DNA from: Trichinella spiralis
Taxonomy: Eukaryota > Nematoda > Enoplea > Trichinellida > Trichinellidae
DNA: 39,201 nt
Reading direction: 5' to 3'
Assembly (NCBI GenBank): GCA_000181795.3
Contig: CM012953.1
Span: forward strand, 17,049,791 to 17,088,991
The first letter of the stretch is position 1. Each line of letters opens with the position of its first letter. Shown here one piece after another: positions 1-11,868 of this stretch. A program made the position numbers and the translations under genes. Under the pieces are notes generated by a model. That model was not told where the DNA came from. It worked only from the letters and a program-made list of their open reading frames with translations, and searched no databases.

Positions 1-255
1 TTCTGTTGATTTAAAATATATTATTTGTGGTGGAAGGTTATACTTTTCATGATCAGCATTCCCGAAAAATAATAATAATTATTATTCTCTATTTTTATTG
101 TACCAAAAGTGACGTTATATCAAATGCGATAGGTAATAATTCAGAAAAAAACAATACAAAAAATAAGTTAAATAGTGATTTTTATTTTTTCACTACCCAA
201 CACCACTAACAACAACAGTAATAAACAACAGTGAACGGTATTAACAAAGTGGAAA
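1..255 (+). repeat. Left terminal inverted repeat of the MULE-like element
   Basis: This arm pairs with 2538-2790 in inverted orientation, with an estimated 80-85% identity by eye. It continues to the window edge, so its true outer end is not seen. Confidence 0.75.
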
Positions 256-589
256 CAACGAAGAAGGAAAAAACTAAATAATACAATACAATGAAAAAAA
301 AACTAATATAAATAACCGGTGACCAGGAGCATTCTTATCTTCTTCCTTGTTTCTTCTTCAGTCTATTACCAATTTCCCTCCTGATATATAAATCTGCTCT
401 CACTGTTTGTAAATTAATTTATTTCCTGTTGAAATTCATCAAGATTAGATATTAACTTCCGGGTGTAATGTCAGAATACTGAATAATCTATTTGAAAAAT
501 CTGGAATGTTGTAGCAACACTTCCAATTTCCGGGTACTAATGCTAACGTTACGCGTTAGCTCGCAATTTCACTTAATTTTACGCATGAT

Positions 590-1560
590 TAGACGCATAT
601 GCCTTTGTCAAACATTCTTCGCTTTTCTCGTCACATCACATATGTTGGTAAAGGCGATTTTAATACAAAGGGAAAATGCACAATTGACAAATTGCTCACA
701 GTTGCAGCTTTCAAGCTTAACCAAAGAGTGACAATTACTAAATTGTTAGCATCTGATTAATTTCTTGATTTTTCTGGGAGTGTTCTATTTAAATCTTTCT
801 TGTTTGCAATCCAAGAATTTTGCTTTAATATTTCCAAAGTTTCTTTTGTTACGAAACATCCATATATGCATTTTTATACATCTCGATGAGGTTTGTGGTT
901 TCTATGAAAAATCCTGTTTGACGTTCATACATTTTATATAAAATACAGTCGAACTTAGTAAAGTGGACATTGTATTAGTGCATTGAAATTCTTGCCAAAT
1001 TCTATGCTCCTTTAACGAACTTCAAATGTAATTTGAAATCAAGCAGATCAGCTACATCAAAGACGCTGCTTTTGATGCGAAATGTTTAAATATTTCGTTA
1101 TAATTAAAATATACATTAAAAGGTTGCAGATGGAAATGAAAATAGATGGCAATTTAAGTGTTCACCAACGCACTACTCGGTTTTGTTCAGATGTTGAAAT
1201 AGAAAGTTTACAATTCACACGAAATATATAAATAAATTTGTTTTTTGACTTGTAAATAATATTGCAGATTTTTAATTTTCTATTTAAATAAAATATACGA
1301 CTTTAAACAATAACACTGATGAAAAAAGTCAAAACTTTCTGAAGTTGAAAATAAAATTCTTTGATTGCTAACAAGAAAGATTTTCATAGAACAGTCAGAC
1401 GGAAATCAAAAATGTAATTCGATGCTAACAAATTAGCAGTTGCCATGCCTAGTTCTAGCTGACAACTGCAACTGTGGACAATTCATCACTTGTTGATTTT
1501 TCCATTGTATTACAATCGCCTTTAGCTAATCATCAGAATATTTTCTGACAAACGGAAAAG
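590..1560. repeat. Internal imperfect palindrome (arms ~590-865 and ~1310-1560)
   Basis: Inside the MULE-like element, 590-865 reappears inverted at 1310-1560. Paired blocks include TAAAGGCGATT, CACAGTTGCAG, AATTTGTTAGCATC, TGTTCTAT and ATCTTTCTTGTT with GCAATC. The ~450-base loop shows no gene. Part of each arm (597-715) also matches, inverted, the untranslated 5' part of the hAT transposon at ~12020-12135. This looks like a foldback element nested inside the larger one. Confidence 0.7.
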
Positions 1561-2060
1561 CATTTAATGCATAAATTTCATTTAATTGCTAGGTGAAACG
1601 TAATTTATTTGATGAACTGAGATAAATGAGTGTAAAACACTTTGAAAGCAAAAAGGAAGCGAAAGACAGCACAAAGCAGAATAGCAGTTAAAAGCTGCTT
1701 CAAATTCACTCTGCAGTGGACATCGCATACTTTGATGTTAGCATTCGTGCGCTATTTGTGTGTGATTAATTTTATTCTGTCAGTATCAACAAAAGGCATT
1801 AGTGCAACAAGGAATATCAGAAGTTGATCTTCGATTGTAGATAAAATATAAAATGAAAACTAAATATTGTTGCAAAATGGTTATTTAAAATGAAATTCAA
1901 AACTGTACAATTTATTTTCACGTTTGGTGTTGCGTTTGCGTTCAGTGCTTTCCGTTCCAGAGTTATTCGAATCATTTTCTATTCTGTTCCTTGTTATGGC
2001 TCAGTACCCTGAGTTACATCTTGTACCAAATCATTGCGGGATTTTGTCCAATTCGGTGGT

Positions 2061-2162
2061 ATGGTAGGCAGGATATATAAATTAAAACGTGCCCGCAAAC
2101 AGAAATATTGGAGATGTTCAAAAGTATGCGCTGAATGTACAGCATGTGTTCCTAGTAATTAA
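2061..2162 (+). pseudogene. FLYWCH zinc-finger-like remnant
   Basis: A 33-codon stretch contains IYKLKRARKQKYWRCSK followed by Cys-Ala-Glu-Cys-Thr-Ala. It resembles the second half of a FLYWCH domain (Tyr, then basic residues, YWRC, a later Cys and an Ala). The first half of the domain, the ligand histidine and any transposase core are not visible. FLYWCH domains are known at the N-terminus of many MULE transposases in invertebrates, which fits the element around it. A chance match is possible because the stretch is short. Confidence 0.45.
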
Positions 2163-2537
2163 CAATTACTTTACTTTTGTATAGGATAAATAAGGCTGCG
2201 GGGGTGCAGTGTGGACAGATTTAGAAATTCCGGCTGGGATCGATAGAAAAGATCACGTTGAAAATTGCCGGGTAGATGAGCACATGGCCTATATAGACTG
2301 ATGGCAACCGTAAAAACTTGGGGTACGGATGGTACATTCAAGGTTGTACCTCAATGATATGAATAGCATTTTACCATCCATGCCATTGTGGCGAGTAAGC
2401 TGGTGCCAGTAGTCTGTTGCTATGTACGGTTAAAGATATTGGCAAATAAGAGTTTATTTTTCAAGCTTCAATAAACAAAGCCGCTGTCCTTAGCGTCAAT
2501 CTTTATCCACAAACAATAATTTGTAATTTTGAAATCG

Positions 2538-2790
2538 CCCTGATACCACTTTTTTAATGTCGTTCACTGATATGTTGTTTACTATTGTTGTTGTTAGTGC
2601 TGTTGGCTAGTGAAAAATAAAAATCAATATTTATCTTATTTTTTGTATTGTTTTTTCTGAATGATTACTATCGCATTTGATATAACGTCACTTTGGTACA
2701 ATAAAATATAGAATAATGATAAAAATTATTTTCAGAAATGCTGATCATGAAGAAGTATAAACTTCACCACAAATAGTATATTTAAATAAA
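2538..2790 (-). repeat. Right terminal inverted repeat of the MULE-like element
   Basis: This is the inverted partner of 1-255. Its outer end is about 2790, judged from the last matching block (TTTAAATA next to TATTTGTGG in the reverse complement). Confidence 0.75.
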
Positions 2791-3269
2791 ATTTCAATGA
2801 ATGATGAAACTTCAAACAGGCACAATAAAATTTTGGAATAATAAATATTTCCATTTTTTATGTTACGTCACTATTATTAAAGTTACGTAATCCTAAATGG
2901 AATATTTGAACCAATGAAATGAAAAAATATTACAGCTAATCACAAGGGAAAACCAAAATTTCTGGAAAATTCTTTGCTCTGTACTTTTTTGTACATACAA
3001 TTAATTGTTCATTTTGATGATAATATTTATATTTTGTTGTTGAAAGATTTGTGAATCATCATCAATTCAGGGTCAGATTATTGGATATAATGGATAATAA
3101 TAATAATCAAAGATCTTTTTTGATACTTCCAGTTTATTTTTGAAAAGAAGTAGAAAAATAACGTCAGAATAAAATGCCGTTACAATGAGAAAACGCTGAA
3201 ACAAAACAATATTATAACAAAATGTCCATATTTTATGACAAAATATGGCACATTGCAAAATTAAGTGCG
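2791..3269. other. Intergenic, 3' flank of INTS7
   Basis: AT-rich, with no coding signal. It should hold the INTS7 3' untranslated region; a reverse-strand AATAAA lies near 3132-3137. Nothing else is seen. Confidence 0.5.
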
Positions 3270-6200
3270 TCAATTGATTTCATCGACAAATTTGTAATAT
3301 ATTCTATTTGCATCGCCCACATCAAGTTTAAATACATTGTCACCATCCAACAGATGCACTGATACTGACAATATTCCGGCCTGAAATTGTAAATTGAACT
3401 GAAATGGGAATTGAAAGTCAAGAATTGCTCACTCCATTCGATTTCATTGGAATAATTTCCAACGGTGGTGCATCGAAAACCAAATACGTTGAAAAACAGC
3501 CATCCAAAACGGCCACTTCTCTGCTGTAAATAATGTCTTCTGAATTTAGCATTTTCTAAAATTGTACTCATTTCTCAAACACATGATCAAACTCTTTTTT
3601 TAAAAAAAAATAATACATGCATACATGTTTGTTGTCGTTACGTGCACTTTCATCCTCAGTCAGTGTAATTATATCAACTGGTGTGGCAGCAGTCACAATT
3701 ACCAACACTTTGTTCGCACAAGTGTACAACTTTTTATTTATTCCTTCGTTAAACTGCCCTTCTAAATGGACAGTGAACATTTGGCCATTTGAGATGCATT
3801 TTGCACAGTGAGGTGATGCCATATCCGGTGGTATATTCAGCTTAAAACATTAAAATTGAAACTGCATTCCTAACTGGACAGAAATTTATCCTTTTTCATA
3901 CAGTTAAGTGTTGTTTTCTGGTTACAAAAAAGAAACATTTGGGAAACATGAATGACGGCCATTTCGTTTTGAAAAGTATCCCTTTAAACATTTCCGCTTT
4001 CTGAAAATAAAAAAAAGAAAATACAAATAATTACACATCAGTATACAAGCTTATTACAAACAACTAATTTACTACTGTTATTACTACTACTACTGTCACT
4101 ATCCCCATCACCACCACTACCACTATTACAACCACTGTATACTATTATAAGAATACAAGACAACTTTGCAACTAATCACCATTATTATAAAATACGCTTT
4201 CCCATTTAAAATGTCCAATAAAGTATTAAAAATGAACTTTTCCTACTTGTATATTATCAGATGTGTAGCGTTTTTTCAAAATTTTCAGCTCCGCAATAAG
4301 TTTCATAAAAATAGGAGCAGTTAAAGGACGCTCCGTGGAAGCTTTTTCCAATTTTTGCCATTCCAAATCTCTGAAAAAGAAAAATCGAATAAAATTAAAT
4401 TTTGAAACAGAAACTACATCTACAAACCTTGTTTGCTTTTTAAGCAATACAGAAAGTAAAAGAAAAAGAATCCAAACCGAATTGTAAAATGTGTCTATGC
4501 TGAATAATGAATCTGCATCAATTCGAAAACACTTCATTTTTATACTGCTCAAGTTTTTCATCACCAGATGCAGTTTAGAGTAACTCGGAAGCATCTAAAT
4601 TAAATAAAAAAAACGAAATAATTATTAAAATTTCAATTTGAAAATAATTATTTGCCTTTTTCGTAAAATTTATTATACACTGCTCCATGTTCCCAGTTTT
4701 ATCAAGTTGTATACTGTAATCCAAATATTTGCAAGCATTCGATATGTTGTGCAATGCTTGCAAATAAACCATACGACACATGCACCAGCAGACAGCAAAT
4801 GACGACGAGCCTTTGGCTTCGCAGTAATCCTTAATAAAAAGAAAGATGATACAGAAATTAAAATTTGCAAACAAATGATTATTTAAGCCACACTTGTAAA
4901 AAACATATGACAGTCTGATAACATGAAGCAGCTGCAATCAACGTACTGCTCAATTCCATATCATTGTTATCACAATTCATGCGCATCAGTGCTGCTTCAT
5001 TTTGACAAATCTTGATCAACAATTGAATCCATTTATAATGTTGATCATTTTCAAACTAAAAGTAACCAGTGAAAGGAAACAAACAAACAAACAAACAAAC
5101 AAACAAAAATATCATTAATTGCTATTTCACTTGTTCATAACAATTTCCAACCTTATAATTACAGATTATTTCAAAAATATCTGACGCTAATTTAAAATGG
5201 CCGGTGCTCATCGCAGTTAAGCCGATCATGTATTTGTTCCAAGCAGTCAATTTCAGTTTGTTCACGCTTGCAGCATCCGCTGATGTTTCACAGAATGGCG
5301 GTACAAGAAAATAAACCAAACCAAGCTCCAACGGCTCTTCTAACCATTTTATATCACACAGTGAAGAAATCGTTTTCAGTGTTTCAAAACACAAAGAGCT
5401 CATTTTCCGCAATACATTCAGAACGACGGATCGGTGAGCTGAACGCATTGAAAATGAATGATATTTTTTACACAACATAATATTTAAACAGTGATACAAT
5501 ACAATACAACACTAATAAATACAGTTGTCAGTGGAAATGTCAAGAATTTAAATATTTTTTATTTTGCCATGATTTGAAACATTTTCCGTATAAAACAATA
5601 ATGTTACTAGTTTAAGCTTCAAGTGAAAAAAAATTAGCAACGTACAACTATCTTGTGAAATTATCGTAAAAAGCAAAAAATTTGAAATACTCACCTTTCG
5701 TAGCTGGAATCGTCGATGCCAAAAATTTCAAAAGAAATGCATTTTTCTTTTCAGACAATATCCAGTAATTATATATAGCATTAACAAAATACTAAAATAA
5801 GATGTTGCTGTTGTTATCATGAAAATATTTAAAATAAAATTCTTCCTCACGTAAAAAACTTCAATGCAACAATTTTCATCCGGTTCGCATGTATTAAATT
5901 TTACGACTGCTTTAGAAAAATTTAAAATCATCGATTTAAGCAATAATTCTTTCAGTGGAATGTCTTCTGAAAGCGCCTGAGTTACATAAAAAAACAAACA
6001 AACAAAAAATAATAATAAAATACTGGTATATGTAATCAAATTGAAATATGCAGCCACACCCGCAGCACAGTTTTCAAATGCATCCGAGTCAATCAGTTCA
6101 TTGCAGAAGCGTACAACATCTAATTCTTATCGAATAAAATGATAATAAGATTTTCAAATCATAAAACGCAACAAAGCAACTCACTCTGCTCAGTATTTAA

Positions 6201-8599
6201 AGGTGCAATACACGCTCCACCAGCTGCATAAAGAAAAGCCCGTAACAAATTGCGCAACTGGAACGGTTCACTTGATGATCGTTTTGTATACATTTTTTGA
6301 AAGATCTTAACAATTAAGCAACTTATAAAAATACAAACAATCGTTTCAATTCGTTAACATTATTACAAGCAATCCATTGGTTCCAAAATTCACTGGGCAT
6401 TTCAATGCAAACTCAGCCAAATACTCCAATGCGGTTTCCTTTATCTGTCGACCAGAATCACCAATGACTATTCGTAATATTATAAATGGCTGTAGATAAA
6501 AAAAACACTTAGAGAATTACATAACAGATAATTAAATATTTTATAAGAAATTCTTCTTTTTCTAAAAACAAATATATATACAATGTATTTGCCAAATGCA
6601 CCATTCTTGGTTCCCATCTTTACCATTGCCCGCAATAGACGTTCAGCAAATCGATAGTCGGCAATGTGAATACGCAAAGCCGCTTCCAAATCGCTTAAAT
6701 AAAAAAAATAAATTCATAATTAGCATTAAATTAATTTCATTAGAATATTCAAATAAAAAATATGTGAATTTTAGAACAAATAATATGTATGTTTTAACTT
6801 CAAATTGACAGTTCAATTACATACACAATAGCAACTAAATAAAAGAATTTCAATAATAAATTTTATTCAAAAATTTAAATATACATACTACATTAGACGC
6901 TTATGACGATTTTCACCAACATTCACGTGCTGTAGAATATACATTGAAGCAAATTTAACCGCTCGCGGTATTTCATCACTGTGCAGCAAATGAACAATTT
7001 TATCATAAACACTGTCTGCAAATTCTCTATAATAAATATCATATTCATTTCACATTTAATCAACAATTATATTTTGAAAGAAATAACATTGTATAACGGC
7101 TAAACTGACTAGCTGCGTAAATAGCAGCCATGAGTTCGTCGCAATTTTTCGAACTTAATGCAGAATTGATAAAAATTTGAATGGACTGCACTTCATATAG
7201 CTGATGCGCCAGTAATCCAAATAATCTAATAATAAAAGAGCGTTCAATTTTGTGTGCAAAAATCCTATTAACGAATATCATAAACTGCATACCTTAAAGT
7301 TAACGCTCTAGCTACATAATCGTTACAGTATGCAACATTTATCAAGATTTCTCCAATTTGATGGCCGTTTCGAATTTGATATGTATGCTCAACACATAAC
7401 TTAAAGGTTTGAACAATTTCTCTTCGAAGTAAATTATTCCTGAAAACAATTTGCACATCTGTTTCACTTTTCATAAACACATTTACATTTCATTTATTTC
7501 ACTCAAAATTTAATCTTCTTGTATGCTGAACACAATTCCATTAATTGTGCCCTTTACTAACGGAATTGCAACAGTTTAAGAAGTTAAACCTTATTCGCTT
7601 ACTTTCAACTTTAACTCTTTCGCGCACGTTCAAATATAACCACTTAATTTCTTCAGTTCATTGTTTTATCATTTGTTAAAACGTTTATGAAAATACTTTT
7701 AATCAGTTTAATTTTTGAAAAAACATTCAGAATAAAAGTTTTCCAGAAATGCTAATTCTTAGATTTATAGAAAAAAATTATTTAATGCATTTTAGCGATT
7801 AAAATATACCATAACGATCAGTTATCATTTTTACACAAAAGTGAAATCAGTAAACAACAAATATCACATCTAACAGTTAACTGTGTACCAATTAATAGTA
7901 ACAATAATAAATTATTAATTAACATATCATTCATATTCTTGTATCATAAAAAGTTGAAATAAATCTGTATAAAAAAAAATAATACATACCACGGAATGTG
8001 GCGTTTAAAATTAGCACATGAAATAAAATTTCAAGCGGTAAAAGCTGAAATTGCAAATGCTCAAATTTTAACTATTAACCCCATTTTAGCTATTAATTCA
8101 AACTTTGGCTATTAATTTTTTAATACTAACCCCACGCAGTATGCTTCAGCAAGTTTCACAAACACCTTCTGAATAAACCAGAGAAAATTGTACTTTTCCA
8201 ATGAGCTTACCACAGATCCCACAACAGCAAGTTGATCTGAAACATTCGGAGATTGCAAGCCTAAAGTAACTGACGTTACAAAGCGCAGTATAAATTTATT
8301 CTGTTGAAGTTCGGAAAATTGAAGAAATATTTTAATAAAGATGCTTAGAAAAAGGTTCTTAACACAGAAGACTAGAAAAACTGGAACGTAATCAAAATAC
8401 AAACGTAAATTTCATTCATTTTGTCAATGTTAAAAATTTAAAACTTTAAATGAAAAATGTCTGAAACAAACAAATACCAAAAAGGCATACCAATTTCCAA
8501 ATGTTGAAGTGTTATTTCAGGAGTAGAACCACATAACTCTGATAAGCTGATATCACATATACTTAAGCGAAAAAATGCAGGTTGATTACTTTCAACCAT
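3270..8599 (-). CDS. INTS7: Integrator complex subunit 7
   Basis: Subunit of the nuclear Integrator complex, which binds the RNA polymerase II C-terminal domain and cleaves snRNA 3' ends and promoter-proximal nascent RNA. It is an alpha-helical repeat scaffold. Exons on the minus strand: 8491-8599, 8131-8260, 7293-7439, 7098-7225, 6889-7024, 6582-6693, 6367-6489, 6185-6305, 6024-6119, 5851-5966, 5695-5746, 5152-5438, 4894-5055, 4656-4829, 4428-4594, 4247-4370, 3926-4000, 3625-3840, 3433-3555, 3270-3380. They give one 902-residue frame (human 962). Recognition rests on KVFVKLAEAYCVGNN (human SAFLKLADVFRVGNN), CNDYVARALTLRLFG (human SNDPVARAITLRMLG), MAAIYAASQFS and a C-terminal beta-rich segment with FTVHLEG and GDANRIYYK. 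Splice choices at exons 4/5, 9/10 and 10/11 are less sure. The intron after 4656 appears to be GC-AG. Confidence 0.9.
4075..4140. repeat. Imperfect ACT/ACC trinucleotide repeat in an INTS7 intron
   Basis: An irregular run of ACT, ACC and ATT triplets in the intron between exons 16 and 17. Ordinary microsatellite. Confidence 0.7.
5078..5106. repeat. (AAAC)n microsatellite in an INTS7 intron
   Basis: A pure AAAC run. On the coding (minus) strand it reads GTTT and sits 23 to 51 bases upstream of the exon 13 acceptor. Similar runs occur in HADHA introns. Confidence 0.85.
7440..8130. other. INTS7 intron 2 (largest intron of the gene)
   Basis: 691 AT-rich bases between exons 2 and 3. The ends are GTTAGT and CAG on the minus strand. 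No nested gene or repeat is recognisable. Confidence 0.6.
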
Positions 8600-9935
8600 C
8601 CTGTCAAGCTAGCTATAAATTCCTAAATAAGTACAAATAATTAATTACAACATATACTTATCTACATCTGTATTCAATTCCTATTTAAATTAATCAAAAA
8701 ATAAAACATTGGAAAACTTATAATGTTCGTGTGATAACATATTAGCTGTCTAAATGAATTATATAATCAAACAAATAAATAATTTCAGTAATAAGTAAGT
8801 AAATTAGCAATTAACAGTTAAACTTAAAATAACATGTATATATACAATAAAACGATAAAATAAATTCAGTGATAAGATGCAGAATCAACATGTCAAAAAT
8901 TGAAAATGAATTATAACAACAATCAAAGTTCACAATATAAAAAACTGTTCAAGAGATAATTAAGTTATGAATAAAACAGCAGAATGAATTATTTTACTTA
9001 TAAGCTGTATTTCCTTCCCACTGTCATTTACTGAATACTTTAAAAATAATCAAGAACTATTAAATGTAAGTACTGTGGCATATTTAAATTACAGTTACAA
9101 TTTACATGTTATTTATCTATTTTAGTATCATTATTTATTTATAATTTATATTTTTAAATATTTATAAATTTTAATTTTGCACTTCTCATGTACTACCAAC
9201 ATTGAACCAGTTTCAAAATGCTAAACAAGCTCGTGTCAATTCTGCAGCAGTATGTTTCTAAAACATTTCCTAAAAGTAATATAGTCGCAAATTCAAACTT
9301 CACAGTTACTGCTTTTGCCAAATTTTAAAAGCGATAAATATAATTCCAATAAAAAATTATTTTAAAATTTTGATTTACTAGACGGTATCTTGATTTCAAC
9401 GTAGGCAATAAGTAATACAGTACTTTACATTTATGAGTACATAAATAGAGTTCATGAAATTAAAGACAATAGAACAAATCCAAATTATTAGGTAAGAGTA
9501 AGGATTAATTAATGGAGCCAATGCTTTTAATTATTGATTTCAATTTTTTGACTTTTATGTGTATGAAAATTACTGACGTTGTTTTAACTGAATGGTTTTT
9601 ATTTGATAAGTCGTAATTACGGATTGAAATTTAGACGTGAACTGAACCTAAAATCTATAATATTCGAAGAAAATCCATTCGACACTTCACTTGTGAGAGC
9701 AAGCTCATGATATATAAGTTTTCTTAAAGTTTTGAAAGTGAGAAATTTTCAAACCATAAAACAATAAAGCTTTGTTTATTTTTCTTAGTTTTTCTTGCTA
9801 TTGGTTGATAACTTAAATGTTATATGTAATTTTTCATTCGCTTAAGTTCAAAGACATCGATTTTCTATGTTATAAACAAATCTTAATTTTTTGAATGTTA
9901 AAACAGTTGGGTAAATGGTTCTTTGTTCTTTATCA
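8600..9935. other. AT-rich intergenic region upstream of INTS7
   Basis: About 1.3 kb of AT-rich DNA with no ORF, RNA gene or repeat that I can support. The INTS7 promoter should lie at its left edge. Confidence 0.5.
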
Positions 9936-10282
9936 GTGGTTCTCAACTTTTTTCCCTATGCACCGTTTTCACTATTTGTCATAACCTCATTCCGTCCTTT
10001 GCAGACTATTTCACCCCAAATAATGCAAACATAATACTGATGTTGAGAAATCTTTTCACTGTACCTACTCATCACTATCTAAAACTCGCCGTGATAAAAA
10101 CATTACTCCTGGTACGAAAACAACGTTGACGCAACGCCAGCTGCACCCCTTGTTTTTCTCAACGGTGAACAATGGAATCACAATTAAGCGGTCAAAAGGT
10201 CAGCCTCATGTCATATACCTGCCACAACTCCGGTGGTCAGGTGCTGAAAAGGCTTCAAATTGAAATCGAGTTGACAGCGCCG
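9936..10282. other. Unassigned segment beginning with a hAT-like terminus
   Basis: Starts CAGTGGTTCTCAAC, a sequence typical of hAT transposon ends and close to the end of the hAT at 11869 (CAGTGTTTCTCAACC). No convincing inverted partner was found, so no element is called. The rest has no recognisable content. Confidence 0.25.
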
Positions 10283-10616
10283 CTGTTCAGACCAGGCGAA
10301 GCCGCACAATAAAGGCGATTGCGCAACCATCCCGGTTACTTAATTGTTTTTCGGAGATTTAGGCTACCAGACGCGGAGTCAGGTCAAGAAAAAACGTATA
10401 AATAAGAGTGAGGAGGGAAGAGGGACAACACAAGCAAGAAAGTTATCCTCTCAGGCGCTTGAACCGCTCTTGAGCTATCATTTCAATATCTGTTTCCTTA
10501 CTTTTACTGAATAAACTTGAATCCCACATCATAGGTTGTTCAGATCAGTTATAAATAGAAATCTACAGTCCACTTACAAAAGAGATCTGCAAGTTCAAAA
10601 GAAAGATTTCTTAACA
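10283..10616 (+). repeat. Probable 5' LTR of a BEL/Pao retroelement
   Basis: Ends in TTAACA just before a primer-site-like TTTGGTCCTCTGAGCCGG and holds a TATA box (TATAAATA, 10397-10404) and AATAAA (10510-10515), in LTR order. The start at TGTTCAGACC is a guess based on the usual TG terminus. No matching 3' LTR of this type is in the window. Confidence 0.5.
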
Positions 10617-10693
10617 TTTGGTCCTCTGAGCCGGAGCACTGACCAGCTACCTGTCCATACACTGTCCACGATCAGTTGCCGACACACTGCAGC

Positions 10694-11324
10694 ATGAGGT
10701 ACACCAAGAAGATGAAGATCCCCCTTTTCGACACTGATTGAAAGACCCTAGAACACCGAATCGAGCGATTGCAACATCTGTGCGGCAACGGAACGGACCT
10801 GGTAGCTATTCGTGAAGCAACAAAAGCAGTGGAGGAGGTAAAACAAGCCTTCCTTGAATCCCGCCGAGCAAGGCAGGAAGAATTACCTGAAGGCGACAGA
10901 GAAAAGGCACTCGCCGAATATGACCACCTGATGGATCTAGTCACGCAGCTTCAAAACAGAGCAAACGACCTGCTGCAGAACTCCAGCATGAACCCGCAAC
11001 CCAACGTCAGGGTGAATGCGTTCCATTGAGTGCCATCGTGCGGATCTCCAAGTTACCGACCTTCAGTTTGGGCATCTTGGAATTTAAGGCATTCTGGAGA
11101 CAATTTGAAGGAGCGGTACACCGTAGGAAGGACTTCGGCGACGTCACAAAATTTGTCCATCTTAGATCTTGCCTATCTGGCGAAGCCCTCCAACTTGTCA
11201 GTGGTCTGACAATCGCGACAAAAACTACGAAGCCGTAGTCCGGCTGCTCCATGATCGTTTCCACCGAACAACGGATATTTTAGACGCCCACATCAGCCGA
11301 CTTCATGAGATACGGCCAAGGTTT
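10694..11324 (+). pseudogene. BEL/Pao gag fossil (DUF1759-type), broken
   Basis: Coding remnant of a BEL/Pao gag. A coiled-coil N-terminal part is followed by the DUF1759 signature, seen as FKAFWRQFEGAVHRRKDF and FVHLRSCLSGEALQLVSGL. The remnant is broken in a few places and stops abruptly where the MITE at 11325 begins. No BEL protease, reverse transcriptase or integrase follows. A fossil of moderate age. Confidence 0.75.
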
Positions 11325-11601
11325 GGTACTACTCGGTCCCGCTTTTCTCTCATTGGTCATTACCCACGCTATTTTATTGGACCGTCAAATCTTAATCACA
11401 ACTGAAGAGTTTGAATCAATGAGCAATTTGACAAAAAAAACCAATGCGACAAAGACTTCACTGAGGAATTAGACAAAGAAAACCATTACGACAGAGACTT
11501 CACGGCCAAATAAAATGAAAACCAATACAACAAAGATTTGACGGTATAATAAAATAGCGTGGGCAAAGACCAATGAGAGAAAAGCGGGACCGAGTAAAAC
11601 C
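11325..11601. mobile_element. MITE with ~68-base terminal inverted repeats
   Basis: About 277 bases whose ends are inverted copies. The left has TACTCGGTCCCGC-type sequence running to ATTTTATT and ACCGTCAAATCTT; the right is its reverse complement with few differences. The centre holds repeats of ACCAATNCGACAAAGA type. It sits exactly between BEL-type sequence on the left and Ty3/gypsy-type sequence on the right, so no target duplication can be expected. A partial relative lies at 38716-38815. The superfamily is not recognised. Confidence 0.8.
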
Positions 11602-11868
11602 ACCCCCCGAAATCTGTATCACAAGAACGATTGAAACCTTACGTGGCGCGTCAACATGAAATCTCAATTCACAATGGTTGTTTGCTATGTGGCAGTAGAG
11701 TGATCGTCCCATTCCAAGCACGTCACAAAATTCTCAAGGAATTGCAAGTAGGTCATCCAGGCATCGTACGAATGAAAGCCCTTGCCCGAAGCTACGTTTT
11801 GTGGCCAAAATTGGACAGTGAAATCGAAAATTTGGTAAGAACATGCGAACTGTGCCAACAGTCTAGAG

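Larger units (their letters stand above)
1..2790. mobile_element. MULE-like DNA transposon with ~250-base terminal inverted repeats, degenerate
   Basis: The first ~255 bases and ~2538-2790 are inverted copies of each other. Shared blocks include TATTTGTGGTG, CATGATCAGCATT, GTGACGTTATATCAAATGCG, ACAATACAAAAAATAAG and CAGTGAACG, interrupted by small indels. The inverted repeat still matches at base 5, so the left end may lie outside the window, and no target-site duplication could be read. No transposase is intact inside. A short FLYWCH zinc-finger-like remnant lies at 2061-2162 and a large palindrome at ~590-1560. Very long inverted repeats plus FLYWCH fit Mutator-like elements of nematodes, but the superfamily call is inference. 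Non-autonomous or decayed. Confidence 0.7.

Noticed and set aside
945-1100. TACAGTCGAACTTAG followed later by TTCGTTATAA, resembling a Tigger end
   Set aside because: Only one end is present and it lies in the palindrome loop; too weak to call.
3270-3571. 112-codon frame through the last INTS7 exons (contains NYSNEIEWSEQF)
   Set aside because: It seemed to match the human INTS7 tail, but exon phases and a better alignment place the coding frame elsewhere (REVAVLDGCFSTYLVF).
5072-5110. Short tandem repeats checked for CRISPR-like spacing, as were other repeats in the window
   Set aside because: They are simple microsatellites in eukaryotic introns; no array of spaced repeats exists.
9936-10060. 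Possible tiny hAT-type MITE (CAGTGGTTCTCAAC on the left, GTTGAGAAATCTTTTCACTG on the right)
   Set aside because: The right end needs a several-base gap to pair and no 8-base duplication is visible.
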